A DNA stretch of 64,000 nt from Amphiduros pacificus (Eukaryota > Annelida > Polychaeta > Phyllodocida > Hesionidae). Under the pieces are notes generated by a model. The model saw only the letters and a list, made by a program, of their open reading frames with translations. It was not told where the DNA came from and did no database searches. The translations under genes were made by a program, and so were the position numbers. Below are positions 1-13,300 of this stretch, one piece after another. The stretch lies in the NCBI GenBank assembly GCA_949316495.1, contig OX439010.1, positions 129,001-193,000 on the forward strand. The letters run 5' to 3'. Position 1 is the first letter of the stretch, and each line of letters starts with the position of its first letter.

Positions 1-30
1 TTTTTCGAGTTACCGTTGATCATCGGCTTG

Positions 31-1604
31 CAGAAATCGATTGGGTGGCTCCAAAATTTTGTTCTAAAGTGCATCTCACCCCATTCCACATTTCTGATCT
101 GTTTGGAGAATGCAGTGATCAGCATTCATTTATGTAAAATTCAAAACCAATATTTCGCAGTTTTCGAGTTAACGTTGATCATCGGCACGTCAGAAATCGA
201 TTGGGTGGCTCCGAAATTTTGTTCTAAAGTGCATCCCACCCCATTCCACATTTCTGATCTGTTTGGAGAAAGCAGTGATCAGTATGCATATATGAAAAAT
301 TCAAAAACAATATTTCGCCCCTTTTTCGAGTTACCGTTGATCATCGGCACGTCAGAAATCGATTGGGTGGCTCCGAAATTTTGTTCTAAAGTGCATCTCA
401 CCCCATTCCATATTTCTGATCTGTTTGGAGAAAGCAGTGATCAGTATGCATATACGAAAAAGTCACAACCAATATTTCGCCCCTTTTTTGAGTTACCGTT
501 GATCATCGGCACGTCAGAAATCGATTGGGTGGCTCCAAATTTTTTTTCTGAAGTGCATCTCACCCCATTCCACATTTCTGATCTGTTTGGAGAAAGCAGT
601 GACCAGTATGCATATATGGAATATTCAAAACCAATATTTCGCCCCTTTTTCGAGTTACCATTGATCATCGGCACGTCAGAAATCGATTGGGTGATTCCAA
701 AATTTTTTTCTAAAGTGCATCTCACCCCATTCCACATTTCTGATCTGTTTGGAGAAAGCAGTGATCAGTATGCATATATGAAAAATTCAAAACCAATATT
801 TCTCCCCTTTTTCGAGTTACCGTTGATCATCGGCACGTCAGAAATCGATTAGGTGGCTTCGAAATTTTTTTCTAAAGTGCATCTCACCCAATTCCACATT
901 TCTGATCTGTTTGGAGAAATCAGTGACCAGTATGCATATATGAAAAATTCAAAACCAATATTTCGCCCCTTTTTCGAGTTACCGTTGATCATCGGAACGT
1001 CAGAAATCGATTGGGTGGCTCCAAAATTTTGTTCTAAAGTGCATCTCACCCCATTCCACATTTATGATCTGTTTGGAGAAAGCAGTGATCAGTATGCATA
1101 TATGAAAAATTCAAAACCAATATTTCACCCTTTTTTCGAGTTACTGTTGATCATTTGCAAGTCAGAAATCGACTAGGTGGCTCCGAAATTTTGCTCTAAA
1201 TTGCATCTCACCCCATTCCACATTTCTGATCTGTTTGGAGAAAGCAGTGATCAGTATGCATATATGAAAAATTCAAAACAAATATTTCGCCCCTTTTTCG
1301 AGTTACCGTTGATCATCGGCACGTCAGAAATCGATTGGGTGGCTCCAAAATTTTGTTCTAAAGTGCATCTCACCCCATTCCACATTTCTGATCTGTTTGG
1401 AGACTGCAGTATTCAGCATTCATATATGAAAAATTCAAAACCAATATTTCGCCCCTTTTTCGAGTTACCGTTGATCATCAGCACGTCAGAAATCGATTGG
1501 GTGGCTCCGAAATCTTTTTCTAAAGTGCATCTCACCCAATTCCACATTTCTGATCTGTTTGAAGAATGCAGTGATCAGCATTCATTTATGTAAATTTCAA
1601 AACC
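31..1604 (+). repeat. Duplicated satellite block A, copy 1 (partner 7471-9044)
   Basis: The block matches 7471-9044 at a constant offset of 7440 bp with about four base differences that I can see (for example A at 1276 where the partner has C at 8716). It carries monomers with CATCCCACC, GATTCCAAAA and the GGAGAAATCAGTGACC anchor at 853. Similarity stops near 1605, where this copy continues with TTTCACCC and the partner with TTTCGCAG. Confidence 0.85.
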
Positions 1605-4600
1605 AATATTTCACCCTTTTTTCGAGTTACTGTTGATCATTTGCAAGTCAGAAATCGACTAGGTGGCTCCGAAATTTTGTTCTAAAGTGCATCTCACCCC
1701 ATTCCACATTTCTGATCTGTTTGGAGAATGCAGTGATCAGCATTCATTTATGTAAATTTCAAAACCAATATTTCGCCCTTTTTCGAGTTAACGTTGATCA
1801 TCGGCACGTCAGAAATCGATTGGGTGGCTCCGAAATTTTGTTCTAAAGTGCATCTCACCCCATTCCACATTTCTGATCTGTTTGGAGAATGCAGTGATCA
1901 GCATTCATTTATGTAAATTTCAAAACCAATATTTCGCCCTTTTTCGAGTTAACGTTGATCATCGGCATGTCAGAAATCGATTGGGTGGCTCCAAAATTTT
2001 GTTCTAAAGTGCATCTCACCCCATTCCACATTTCTGATCTGTTTGGAGACTGCAGTGATCAGCATGCATATATGAAAAATCCAAAACCAATTTTCACCCC
2101 TTTTTCGAGTTACTGTTGATCATTTGCAAGTCAGAAATCGATTGGGTGGCTCCAAAATTTTGTTCTAAAGTGCATCTCACCCCATTCCACATTTCTGATC
2201 TATTTGGAGACTGCAGTATTCAGCATTCATATATGAAAAATTCAAAACCAATATTTCGCCCCTTTTTCGAGTTACCGTTGATCATCGGCACGTCAGAAAT
2301 CGATTGGGTGGCTCCGAAATCTGTTTCTAAAGTGCATCTCACCCAATTCCACATTTCTGATCTGTTTGGAGAAAGCAGTGACCAGTATGCATATATGAAA
2401 AATTCAAAACCAATATTTCGCCCCTTTTTCGAGTTACCGTTGATCATCGGCACGTCAGAAATCGATTGGGTGGCTCTGAAATTTTTTTCTAAAGAGCATC
2501 TCACCCCATTCCACATTTATGATCTGTTTGGAGAAAGCAGTGATCAGTATGCATATACGAAAAATTCAAAACCAATATTTCGCCCCTTTTTCGGGTTACC
2601 GTTGATCATCGGCACGTCAGAAATCGATTGGGTGGCTCCGGAATTTTTTTCTAAAGTGCATCTCACCCCATTCCATATTTCTGATCTGTTTGGAGAAAGC
2701 AGTGATCAGTATGCATATGTGAAAAATTCAAAACAAATATTTCGCCCCTTTTCCGAGTTACCGTTGATCATCGGCACGTCAGAAATCGATTGGGTGGCTC
2801 CGAAATTTTGTTCTAAAGTGCATCTCACCCCATTCCTCATTTCTGATCTGTTTGGAGAAAGCAGTGATCAGTATGCATATATGAAAAATTCAAAACCAAT
2901 ATTTCGCCACTTTTTCGAATTACCGTTGATCATCGGCACGTCAGAAATCGATTGGGTGGCTCCGAAATTTTGTTCTAAAGTGCATCTCACCCCATTCCAC
3001 ATTTCTGATTTGTTTTGAGACTGCAGTGATCAGCATGCATATATGAAAAATTCAAAACCAATATTCACCCCTTTTTCGAGTTACTGTTGATCATTTGCAA
3101 GTCAGAAATCGATTAGGTGGCTCCGAAATTTTGTTCTAAAGTGCATCTCACCCCATTCCACATTTCTGATCTGTTTGGAGAATGCAGTGATCAGCATTCA
3201 TTTATGAAAAATTCAAAACCAATATTTCGCCCCTTTTTCGAGTTACCCTTGATCATCGGCACGTCAGAAATCGATTGGGTGGCTCCGAAATCTGTTTCTA
3301 AAGTGCATCTCACCCAATTCCACATTTCTGATCTGTTTGGAGAAAGCAGTGACCAGTATGCATATATGAAAAATTCAAAACCAATATTTCGCCCCTTTTT
3401 CGAGTTACCGTTGATCATCGGCACGTCAGAAATCGATTGGGTGGCTCTGAAATCTTTTTCTAAAGAGCATCTCACCCCATTCCACATTTATGATCTGTTT
3501 GGAGAAAGCAGTGATCAGTATGCATATACGAAAAATTCAAAACCAATATTTCGCCCCTTTTTCGAATTACCGTTGATCATCGGCACGTCAGAAATCGATT
3601 GGGTGGCTCCGGAATTTTTTTCTAAAGTGCATCTCACCCCATTCCATATTTCTGATCTGTTTGGAGAAAGCAGTGATCAGTATGCATATGTGAAAAATTC
3701 AAAACAAATATTTCGCCCCTTTTCCGAGTTACCGTTGATCATCGGCACGTCAGAAATCGATTGGGTGGCTCCAAAATTTTTTTCTAAAGTGCATCTCACC
3801 CCATTCCACATTTCTGATCTGTTTGGAGACTGCAGTGTTCAGCATTCATATATGAAAAATTCAAAACCAATATTTCGCCACTTTTTCGAGTTACCGTTGA
3901 TCATCGGCACGTCAGAAATCGATTGGGTGGCTCCGAAATCTTTTTCTAAAGTGCATCTCACCCAATTCCACATTTCTGATTTGTTTGGAGAAAGCAGTGA
4001 CCAGTATGCATATATGGAATATTCAAAACCAATATTTCACCCTTTTTCGAGTTACCGTTGATCATCGGCACGTCAGAAATCGATTGGGTGGCTCCAAAAT
4101 TTTGTTCTAAAGTGCATCTCACCCCATTCCACATTTCTGATCTGTTTGGAGAAAGCAGTGATCAGTATGCATATACGAAAAATTCAAAACCAATATTTCG
4201 CCCCTTTTTCGAATTACCGTTGATCATCGGCACGTCAGAAATCGATTGGGTGGCTCCGAAATTTTGTTCTAAAGTGCATCTCACCCCATTCCACATTTCT
4301 GATTTGTTTTGAGACTGCAGTGATCAGCATGCATATATGAAAAATCCAAAACCAATTTTCACCCCTTTTTCGAGTTACTGTTGATCATTTGCAAGTCAGA
4401 AATCGATTAGGTGGCTCCGAAATTTTGTTCTAAAGTGCATCTCACCCCATTCCACATTTCTGATCTGTTTGGAGAATGCAGTGATCAGCATTCATTTATG
4501 TAAATTTCAAAACCAATATTTCGCCCTTTTTCGAGTTAACGTTGATCATCGGCACGTCAGAAATCGATTGGGTGGCTCCGAAATTTTGTTCTAAAGTGCA

Positions 4601-6671
4601 TCTCACCCCATTCCACATTTCTGATCTGTTTGGAGAAAGCAGTGATCAGTATGCATATATGAAAAATTCAAAACCAATATTCACCCCTTTTTCGAGTTAC
4701 TGTTGATCATTTGCAAGTCAGAAATCGATTAGGTGGCTCCGAAATTTTGTTCTAAAGTGTATCTCACCCCATTCCACATTTCTGATCTGTTTGGAGAAAG
4801 CAGTGATCAGTATGCATATATGAAAAATTCAAAACCAATATTTCGCCCCTTTTTCGAGTTACCGTTGATCATCGGCACGTCAGAAATCGATTGGGTGGCT
4901 CCGAAATTATGTTCTAAAGTGCATCTCACCCCATTCCATATTTCTGATCTGTTTGGAGAAAGCAGTGATCAGTATGCATATACGAAAAATTCACAACCAA
5001 TATTTCGCCCCTTTTTTGAGTTACCGTTGATCATTTGCAAGTCAGAAATCGATTAGGTGGCTCCGAAATTTTGTTCTAAAGTGCATCTCACCCCATTCCA
5101 CATTTCTGATCTGTTTGGAGAAAGCAGTGACCAGTATGCATATATGGAATATTCAAAACCAATATTTCGCCCCTTTTTCGAGTTACCGTTGATCATCGGA
5201 ACGTCAGAAATCGATTGGGTGGCTCCGAAATTTTGTTCTAAAGTGCATCTCACCCCATTCCACATTTCTGATCTGTTTGGAGACTGCAGTGTTCAGCATT
5301 CATATATGAAAAATTCAAAACCAATATTTCGCATCTTTTTCGAGTTACTGTTGATCATCGGCACGTCAGAAATCGATTGGGTGGCTCCAAAATTTTGTTC
5401 TAAAGTGTATCTCACCCAATTCGACATTTATGATCTGTTTGGAGAAAGCAGTGATCAGTATGCATATACGAAAAATTCACAACCAATATTTCGCCCCTTT
5501 TTTGAGTTACCGTTGATCATCGGCATGTCAGAAATCGATTGGGTGGCTCCAAAATTTTTTTCTAAAGTGCATCTCACCCCATTCCACATTTATGATCTGT
5601 TTGGAGAAAGCAGTGATCAGTATGCATATACGAAAAATTCAAAACCAATATTTCGCCCCTTTTTCGAGTTACCGTTGATCATCGGCACGTCAGAAATCGA
5701 TTGGGTGGCTCCGGAATTTTTTTCTAAAGTGCATCTCACCCCATTCCATATTTCTGATCTGTTTGAAAAAGCAGTGATCAGTATGCATATGTGAAAAATT
5801 CAAAACAAATATTTCGCCCCTTTTCCGAGTTACCGTTGATCATCTGCACGTCAGAAATCGATTGGGTGGCTTCGAAATTCTTTTCTAAAGTGCATCTCAC
5901 CCCATTCCACATTTCTGATCTGTTTGGAGAAAGCAGTGATCAGTATGCATATATGAAAAATTCAAAACCAATATTTCTCCCCTTTTTCGAGTTACCGTTG
6001 ATCATCGGCACGTCAGAAATCGATTAGGTGGCTTTGAAATTTTTTTCTAAAGTGCATCTCACCCAATTCCACATTTCTGATCTGTTTGGAGAAATCAGTG
6101 ACCAGTATGCATATATGAAAAATTCAAAACCAATATTTCGCCCCTTTTTCGAGTTACCGTTGATCATCGGAACGTCAGAAATCGATTGGGTGGCTCCAAA
6201 ATTTTGTTCTAAAGTGCATCTCACCCCATTCCACATTTCTGATCTGTTTGGAGAAAGCAGTGATCAGTATGCATATATGAAAAATTCAAAACCAATATTT
6301 CACCCTTTTTTCGAGTTACTGTTGATCATTTGCAAGTCAGAAATCGACTAGGTGGCTCCGAAATTTTGCTCTAAATTGCATCTCACCCCATTCCACATTT
6401 CTGATCTGTTTGGAGAAAGCAGTGATCAGTATGCATATATGAAAAATTCAAAACCAATATTTCGCCCCTTTTTCGAGTTACCGTTGATCATCGGCACGTC
6501 AGAAATCGATTGGGTGGCTCCGAAATTATGTTCTAAAGTGCATCTCACCCCATTCCATATTTCTGATCTGTTTGGAGAAAGCAGTGATCAGTATGCATAT
6601 ACGAAAAATTCACAACCAATATTTCGCCCCTTTTTTGAGTTACCGTTGATCATTTGCAAGTCAGAAATCGA

Positions 6672-7577
6672 TTAGGTGGCTCCGACATTTTGTTCTAAAG
6701 TGCATCTCACCCCATTCCACATTTCTGATCTGTTTGGAGAAAGCAGTGACCAGTATGCATATATGGAATATTCAAAACCAATATTTCGCCCCTTTTTCGA
6801 GTTACCGTTGATCATCGGCACGTCAGAAATCGATTGGGTGGCTCCAAAATTTTTTTCTAAAGTGCATCTCACCCCATTCGACATTTATGATCTGTTTGGA
6901 GAAAGCAGTGATCAGTATGCATATACGAAAAATTCAAAACCAATATTTCGCCCCTTTCTCGAGTTACCGTTGATCATCGGCACGTCAGAAATCGATTGGG
7001 TTGCTCCGGAATTTTTTTCTAAAGTGCATCTCACCCCATTCAATATTTCTGATCTGTTTGGAGAAAGCAGTGATCAGTATGCATATGTGAAAAATTCAAA
7101 ACAAATATTTCTCCCCTTTTCCGAGTTACCGTTGATCATCGGCACGTCAGAAATCGATTGGGTGGCTTCGAAATTTTGTTCTAAAGTGCATCTCACCCCA
7201 TTCCACATTTCTGATCTGTTTGGAGAAAGCAGTGACCAGTATGCATCGATGAAAAATTCAAAACCAATATTTCGCCCTTTTTCGAGTTAACGTTGATCAT
7301 CGGCACGTCAGAAATCGATTGGGTGGCTCCGAAATTTTGTTCTAAAGTGCATCTCACCCCATTCCACATTTCTGATCTGTTTGGAGAAAGCAGTGATCAG
7401 TATGCATATATGAAAAATTCAAAACCAATATTTCTCCCCTTTTTCGAGTTACCGTTGATCATCGGCACGTCAGAAATCGATTGGGTGGCTCCAAAATTTT
7501 GTTCTAAAGTGCATCTCACCCCATTCCACATTTCTGATCTGTTTGGAGAATGCAGTGATCAGCATTCATTTATGTAA
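6672..7577 (+). repeat. Satellite block B, distant copy of segment 5 unit
   Basis: The monomer order here (a CGACATTTTG monomer, then the TATGTGAAAAATTC class with CATTCAATATT, then GTATGCATCGATG, then the GGAGAATGC monomer with TTATGTAAAATTC) is the same as at 39045-39950 and 41310-42215, 32.4 and 34.6 kb away. It differs from them only in scattered bases. Confidence 0.8.
7293..7454 (+). repeat. Representative 162-bp satellite monomer
   Basis: This copy differs from the by-eye consensus only near its end (TTTCTCCCC instead of TTTCGCCCC). It is exactly 162 bp from one TTGATCATCGGC to the next. It has no stop codon in one frame on each strand, which explains the long open frames across the array. 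It carries three GATC sites, one ClaI-type ATCGAT and one NsiI-type ATGCAT, which are useful for predicting digestion ladders. No promoter, tRNA or protein domain is visible. Confidence 0.95.
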
Positions 7578-9044
7578 AATTCAAAACCAATATTTCGCAG
7601 TTTTCGAGTTAACGTTGATCATCGGCACGTCAGAAATCGATTGGGTGGCTCCGAAATTTTGTTCTAAAGTGCATCCCACCCCATTCCACATTTCTGATCT
7701 GTTTGGAGAAAGCAGTGATCAGTATGCATATATGAAAAATTCAAAAACAATATTTCGCCCCTTTTTCGAGTTACCGTTGATCATCGGCACGTCAGAAATC
7801 GATTGGGTGGCTCCGAAATTTTGTTCTAAAGTGCATCTCACCCCATTCCATATTTCTGATCTGTTTGGAGAAAGCAGTGATCAGTATGCATATACGAAAA
7901 AGTCACAACCAATATTTCGCCCCTTTTTTGAGTTACCGTTGATCATCGGCACGTCACAAATCGATTGGGTGGCTCCAAATTTTTTTTCTGAAGTGCATCT
8001 CACCCCATTCCACATTTCTGATCTGTTTGGAGAAAGCAGTGACCAGTATGCATATATGGAATATTCAAAACCAATATTTCGCCCCTTTTTTGAGTTACCA
8101 TTGATCATCGGCACGTCAGAAATCGATTGGGTGATTCCAAAATTTTTTTCTAAAGTGCATCTCACCCCATTCCACATTTCTGATCTGTTTGGAGAAAGCA
8201 GTGATCAGTATGCATATATGAAAAATTCAAAACCAATATTTCTCCCCTTTTTCGAGTTACCGTTGATCATCGGCACGTCAGAAATCGATTAGGTGGCTTC
8301 GAAATTTTTTTCTAAAGTGCATCTCACCCAATTCCACATTTCTGATCTGTTTGGAGAAATCAGTGACCAGTATGCATATATGAAAAATTCAAAACCAATA
8401 TTTCGCCCCTTTTTCGAGTTACCGTTGATCATCGGAACGTCAGAAATCGATTGGGTGGCTCCAAAATTTTGTTCTAAAGTGCATCTCACCCCATTCCACA
8501 TTTATGATCTGTTTGGAGAAAGCAGTGATCAGTATGCATATATGAAAAATTCAAAACCAATATTTCACCCTTTTTTCGAGTTACTGTTGATCATTTGCAA
8601 GTCAGAAATCGACTAGGTGGCTCCGAAATTTTGCTCTAAATTGCATCTCACCCCATTCCACATTTCTGATCTGTTTGGAGAAAGCAGTGATCAGTATGCA
8701 TATATGAAAAATTCAAAACCAATATTTCGCCCCTTTTTCGAGTTACCGTTGATCATCGGCACGTCAGAAATCGATTGGGTGGCTCCAAAATTTTGTTCTA
8801 AAGTGCATCTCACCCCATTCCACATTTCTGATCTGTTTGGAGACTGCAGTATTCAGCATTCATATATGAAAAATTCAAAACCAATATTTCGCCCCTTTTT
8901 CGAGTTACCGTTGATCATCAGCACGTCAGAAATCGATTGGGTGGCTCCGAAATCTTTTTCTAAAGTGCATCTCACCCAATTCCACATTTCTGATCTGTTT
9001 GGAGAATGCAGTGATCAGCATTCATTTATGTAAATTTCAAAACC
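7471..9044 (+). repeat. Duplicated satellite block A, copy 2
   Basis: Partner of 31-1604. Its anchor monomer at 8293 and the following 740 bp also match 17353-18093 (offset 9060), so this block exists at least three times in the window in whole or in part. Confidence 0.85.
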
Positions 9045-10200
9045 AATATTTCGCAGTTTTCGAGTTAACGTTGATCATCGGCACGTCAGAAATCGATTGG
9101 GTGGCTCCGAAATTTTGTTCTAAAGTGCATCTCACCCCATTCCACATTTCTGATTTGTTTTGAGACTGCAGTGATCAGCATGCATATATGAAAAATTCAA
9201 AACCAATATTTCACCCTTTTTTCGAGTTACTGTTGATCATTTGCAAGTCAGAAATCGACTAGGTGGCTCCGAAATTTTGTTCTAAAGTGCATCTCACCCC
9301 ATTCCACATTACTGATCTGTTTGGAGAATGCAGTGATCAGCATTCATTTATGTAAATTTCAAAACCAATATTTCGCCCTTTTTCGAGTTACTGTTGATCA
9401 TCGGCACGTCAGAAATCGATTGGGTGGCTCCGAAATTTTGTTCTAAAGTGCATCTCACCCCATTCCACATTTCTGATCTGTTTGGAGAATGCAGTGATCA
9501 GCATTCATTTATGTAAATTTCAAAACCAATATTTCGCCCTTTTTCGAGTTAACGTTGATCATCGGCACGTCAGAAATCGATTGGGTGGCTCCAAAATTTT
9601 GTTCTAAAGTGCATCTCACCCCATTCCACATTTCTGATCTGTTTGGAGAATGCAGTGATCAGCATTCATTTATGTAAATTTCAAAACCAATATTTCGCCC
9701 TTTTTCGAGTTAACGTTGATCATCGGCACGTCAGAAATCGATTGGGTGGCTCCGAAATTTTGTTCTTAAGTGCATCTCACCCCATTCCACATTTCTGATC
9801 TGTTTGGAGAAAGCAGTGACCAGTATGCATATATGGAATATTCAAAACCAATATTTCGCCCCTTTTTCGAGTTACCGTTGATCATCGGCACGTCAGAAAT
9901 CGATTGGGTGGCTCTGAAATTTTTTTCTAAAGTGCATCTCACCCCATTCCACATTTCTGATCTGTTTGGAGAAAGCAGTGTTCAGCATTCATATATGAAA
10001 AATTCAAAACCAATATTTCGCCCCTTTTTCGAGTTACCGTTGATCATCGGAACGTCAGAAATCGATTGGGTGGCTCCTAAATTTTTTTCTAAAGTGCATC
10101 TCACCCAATTCCACATTTCTGATCTGTTTGGAGAATGCAGTGACCAGTATGCATATATGAAAAATTCAAAACCAATATTTCGCCCCTTTTTCGAGTTACC

Positions 10201-10260
10201 GTTGATCATCGGAACGTCAGAAACGTGGCTCCAAAATTTTTTTCTAAAGTGCATCTCACC
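10201..10260 (+). repeat. Monomer with a 7-bp internal loss
   Basis: GTCAGAAACGTGGCTCC replaces the usual stretch with ATCGATTGGG, so the ClaI site is lost and the monomer is 155 bp. I found no second copy, unlike nearly every other length variant, which suggests a recent local event. It lies next to the start of in-register segment 2. Confidence 0.8.
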
Positions 10261-10356
10261 CCATTCGACATTTATGATCTGTTTGGAGAAAGCAGTGATC
10301 AGTATGCATATACGAAAAATTCATAACCAAGATTTCGCCCCTTTTTTGAGTTACCG

Positions 10357-13300
10357 TTGATCATCGGCACGTCAGAAATCGATTGGGTGGCTCCAAATTT
10401 TTTTTCTAAAGTGCATCTCACCCCATTCCACATTTCTGATCTGTTTGGAGAAAGCAGTGACCAGTATGCATATATGGAATATTCAAAACCAATATTTCGC
10501 CCCTTTTTCGAGTTACCGTTGATCATCGGCACGTCAGAAATCGATTTGGTGGCTCCAAAATTTTTTTCTAAAGTGCATCTCACCCCATTCCACATTTATG
10601 ATCTGTTTGGAGAAAGCAGTGATCAGTATGCATATACGAAAAATTCAAAACCAATATTTCGCCCCTTTTTCGAGTTACCGTTGATCATCGGCACGTCAGA
10701 AATCGATTGGGTGGCTCCGGAATTTTTTTCTAAAGTGCATCTCACCCCATTCCATATTTCTGATCTGTTTGAAGAAAGCAGTGATCAGTATGCATATGTG
10801 AAAAATTCAAAACAAATATTTCGCCCCTTTTCCGAGTTACCGTTGATCATCTGCACGTCAGAAATCGATTGGGTGGCTTCGAAATTCTTTTCTAAAGTGC
10901 ATCTCACCCCATTCCACATTTCTGATCTGTTTGGAGAAAGCAGTGATCAGTATGCATATATGAAAAATTCAAAACCAATATTTCTCCCCTTTTTCGAGTT
11001 ACCGTTGATCATCGGCACGTCAGAAATCGATTAGGTGGCTTCGAAATTTTTTTCTAAAGTGCATCTCACCCAATTCCACATTTCTGATCTGTTTGGAGAA
11101 ATCAGTGACCAGTATGCATATATGAAAAATTCAAAACCAATATTTCGCCCCTTTTTCGAGTTACCGTTGATCATCGGAACGTCAGAAATCGATTGGGTGG
11201 CTCCAAAATTTTGTTCTAAAGTGCATCTCACCCCATTCCACATTTATGATCTGTTTGGAGAAAGCAGTGATCAGTATGCATATATGAAAAATTCAAAACC
11301 AATATTTCACCCTTTTTTCGAGTTACTGTTGATCATTTGCAAGTCAGAAATCGACTAGGTGGCTCCGAAATTTTGCTCTAAATTGCATCTCACCCCATTC
11401 CACATTTCTGATCTGTTTGGAGAAAGCAGTGATCAGTATGCATATATGAAAAATTCAAAACCAATATTTCTCCCCTTTTTCGAGTTACCGTTGATCATCG
11501 GCATGTCAGAAATGGATTAGGTGGCTTCGAAATTTTTTTCTAAAGTGCATCTCACCCAATTCCACATTTCTGATCTGTTTGGAGAAATCAGTGACCAGTA
11601 TGCATATATGAAAAATTCAAAACCAATATTTCGCCCCTTTTTCGAGTTACCGTTGATCATCGGAACGTCAGAAATCGATTGGGTGGCTCCAAAATTATGT
11701 TCTAAAGTGCATCTCACCCCATTCCATATTTCTGATCTGTTTGGAGAAAGCAGTGATCAGTATGCATATACGAAAAATTCACAACCAATATTTCGCCCCT
11801 TTTTTGAGTTACCGTTGATCATTTGCAAGTCAGAAATCGATTAGGTGGCTCCGAAATTTTGTTCTAAAGTGCATCTCACCCCATTCCACATTTCTGATCT
11901 GTTTGGAGAAAGCAGTGACCAGTATGCATATATGGAATATTCAAAACCAATATTTCGCCCCTTTTTCGAGTTACCGTTGATCATCGGCACGTCAGAAATC
12001 GATTAGGTGGCTTCGAAATTTTTTTCTAAAGTGCATCTCACCCAATTCCACATTTCTGATCTGTTTGGAGAAATCAGTGACCAGTATGCATATATGAAAA
12101 ATTCAAAACCAATATTTCTCCCCTTTTTCGAGTTACCGTTGATCATCGGAACGTCAGAAATCGATTGGGTGGCTCCAAAATTTTGTTCTAAAGTGCATCT
12201 CACCCCATTCCACATTTATGATCTGTTTGGAGAAAGCAGTGATCAGTATGAATATATGAAAAATTCAAAACCAATATTTCACCCCTTTTTCGAGTTACTG
12301 TTGATCATTTGCAAGTCAGAAATCGACTAGGTGGCTCCGAAATTTTGCTCTAAATTGCATCTCACCCCATTCCACATTTCTGATCTGTTTGGAGAAAGCA
12401 GTGATCAGTATGCATATATGAAAAATTCAAAACCAATATTTCGCCCCTTTTTCGAGTTACCGTTGATCATCGGCACGTCAGAAATCGATTGGGTGGCTCC
12501 GAAATTATGTTCTAAAGTGCATCTCACCCCATTCCATATTTCTGATCTGTTTGGAGAAAGCAGTGATCAGTATGCATATACGAAAAATTCACAACCAATA
12601 TTTCGCCCCTTTTTTGAGTTACCGTTGATCATTTGCAAGTCAGAAATCGATTAGGTGGCTCCGAAATTTTGTTCTAAAGTGCATCTCACCCCATTCCACA
12701 TTTCTGATCTGTTTGGAGAAAGCAGTGACCAGTATGCATATATGGAATATTCAAAACCAATATTTCGCCCCTTTTTCGAGTTACCGTTGATCATCGGCAC
12801 GTCAGAAATCGATTGGGTGGCTCCAAAATTTTTTTCTAAAGTGCATCTCACCCCATTCGACATTTATGATCTGTTTGGAGAAAGCAGTGATCAGTATGCA
12901 TATACGAAAAATTCATAACCAAGATTTCGCCCCTTTTTTGAGTTACCGTTGATCATCTGCACGTCAGAAATCGATTGGGTGGCTTCGAAATTCTTTTCTA
13001 AAGTGCATCTCACCCCATTCCACATTTCTGATCTGTTTGGAGAAAGCAGTGATCAGTATGCATATACGAAAAATTCAAAACCAATATTTCGCCCCTTTTT
13101 CGAGTTACCGTTGATCATCGGCACGTCAGAAATCGATTGGGTGGCTCCGGAATTTTTTTCTAAAGTGCATCTCACCCCATTCCATATTTCTGATCTGTTT
13201 GAAGAAAGCAGTGATCAGTATGCATATGTGAAAAATTCAAAACAAATATTTCGCCCCTTTTCCGAGTTACCGTTGATCATCTGCACGTCAGAAATCGATT

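Larger units (their letters stand above)
1..10356 (+). repeat. Array segment 1: mixed monomers with length variants
   Basis: Satellite only. This segment mixes classes: GGAGAATGC monomers followed by TTATGTAAATTTC, monomers with TTGTTTTGAGACTGC (about 3013, 4310, 9160), and the CATTTGCAAG class. Many monomers are 1-2 bp short at the C/T tract before CGAG (CGCCCTTTTTCGAG, CGCAGTTTTCGAG, ATTCACCCC), so the 162-bp register drifts. Part of it (about 5.5-9.05 kb) contains monomers like those of the in-register segments. The first monomer of the window carries a variant TCGGCTTGCAG, 1 bp short. Boundaries are approximate, set where the class mix changes. Confidence 0.75.
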
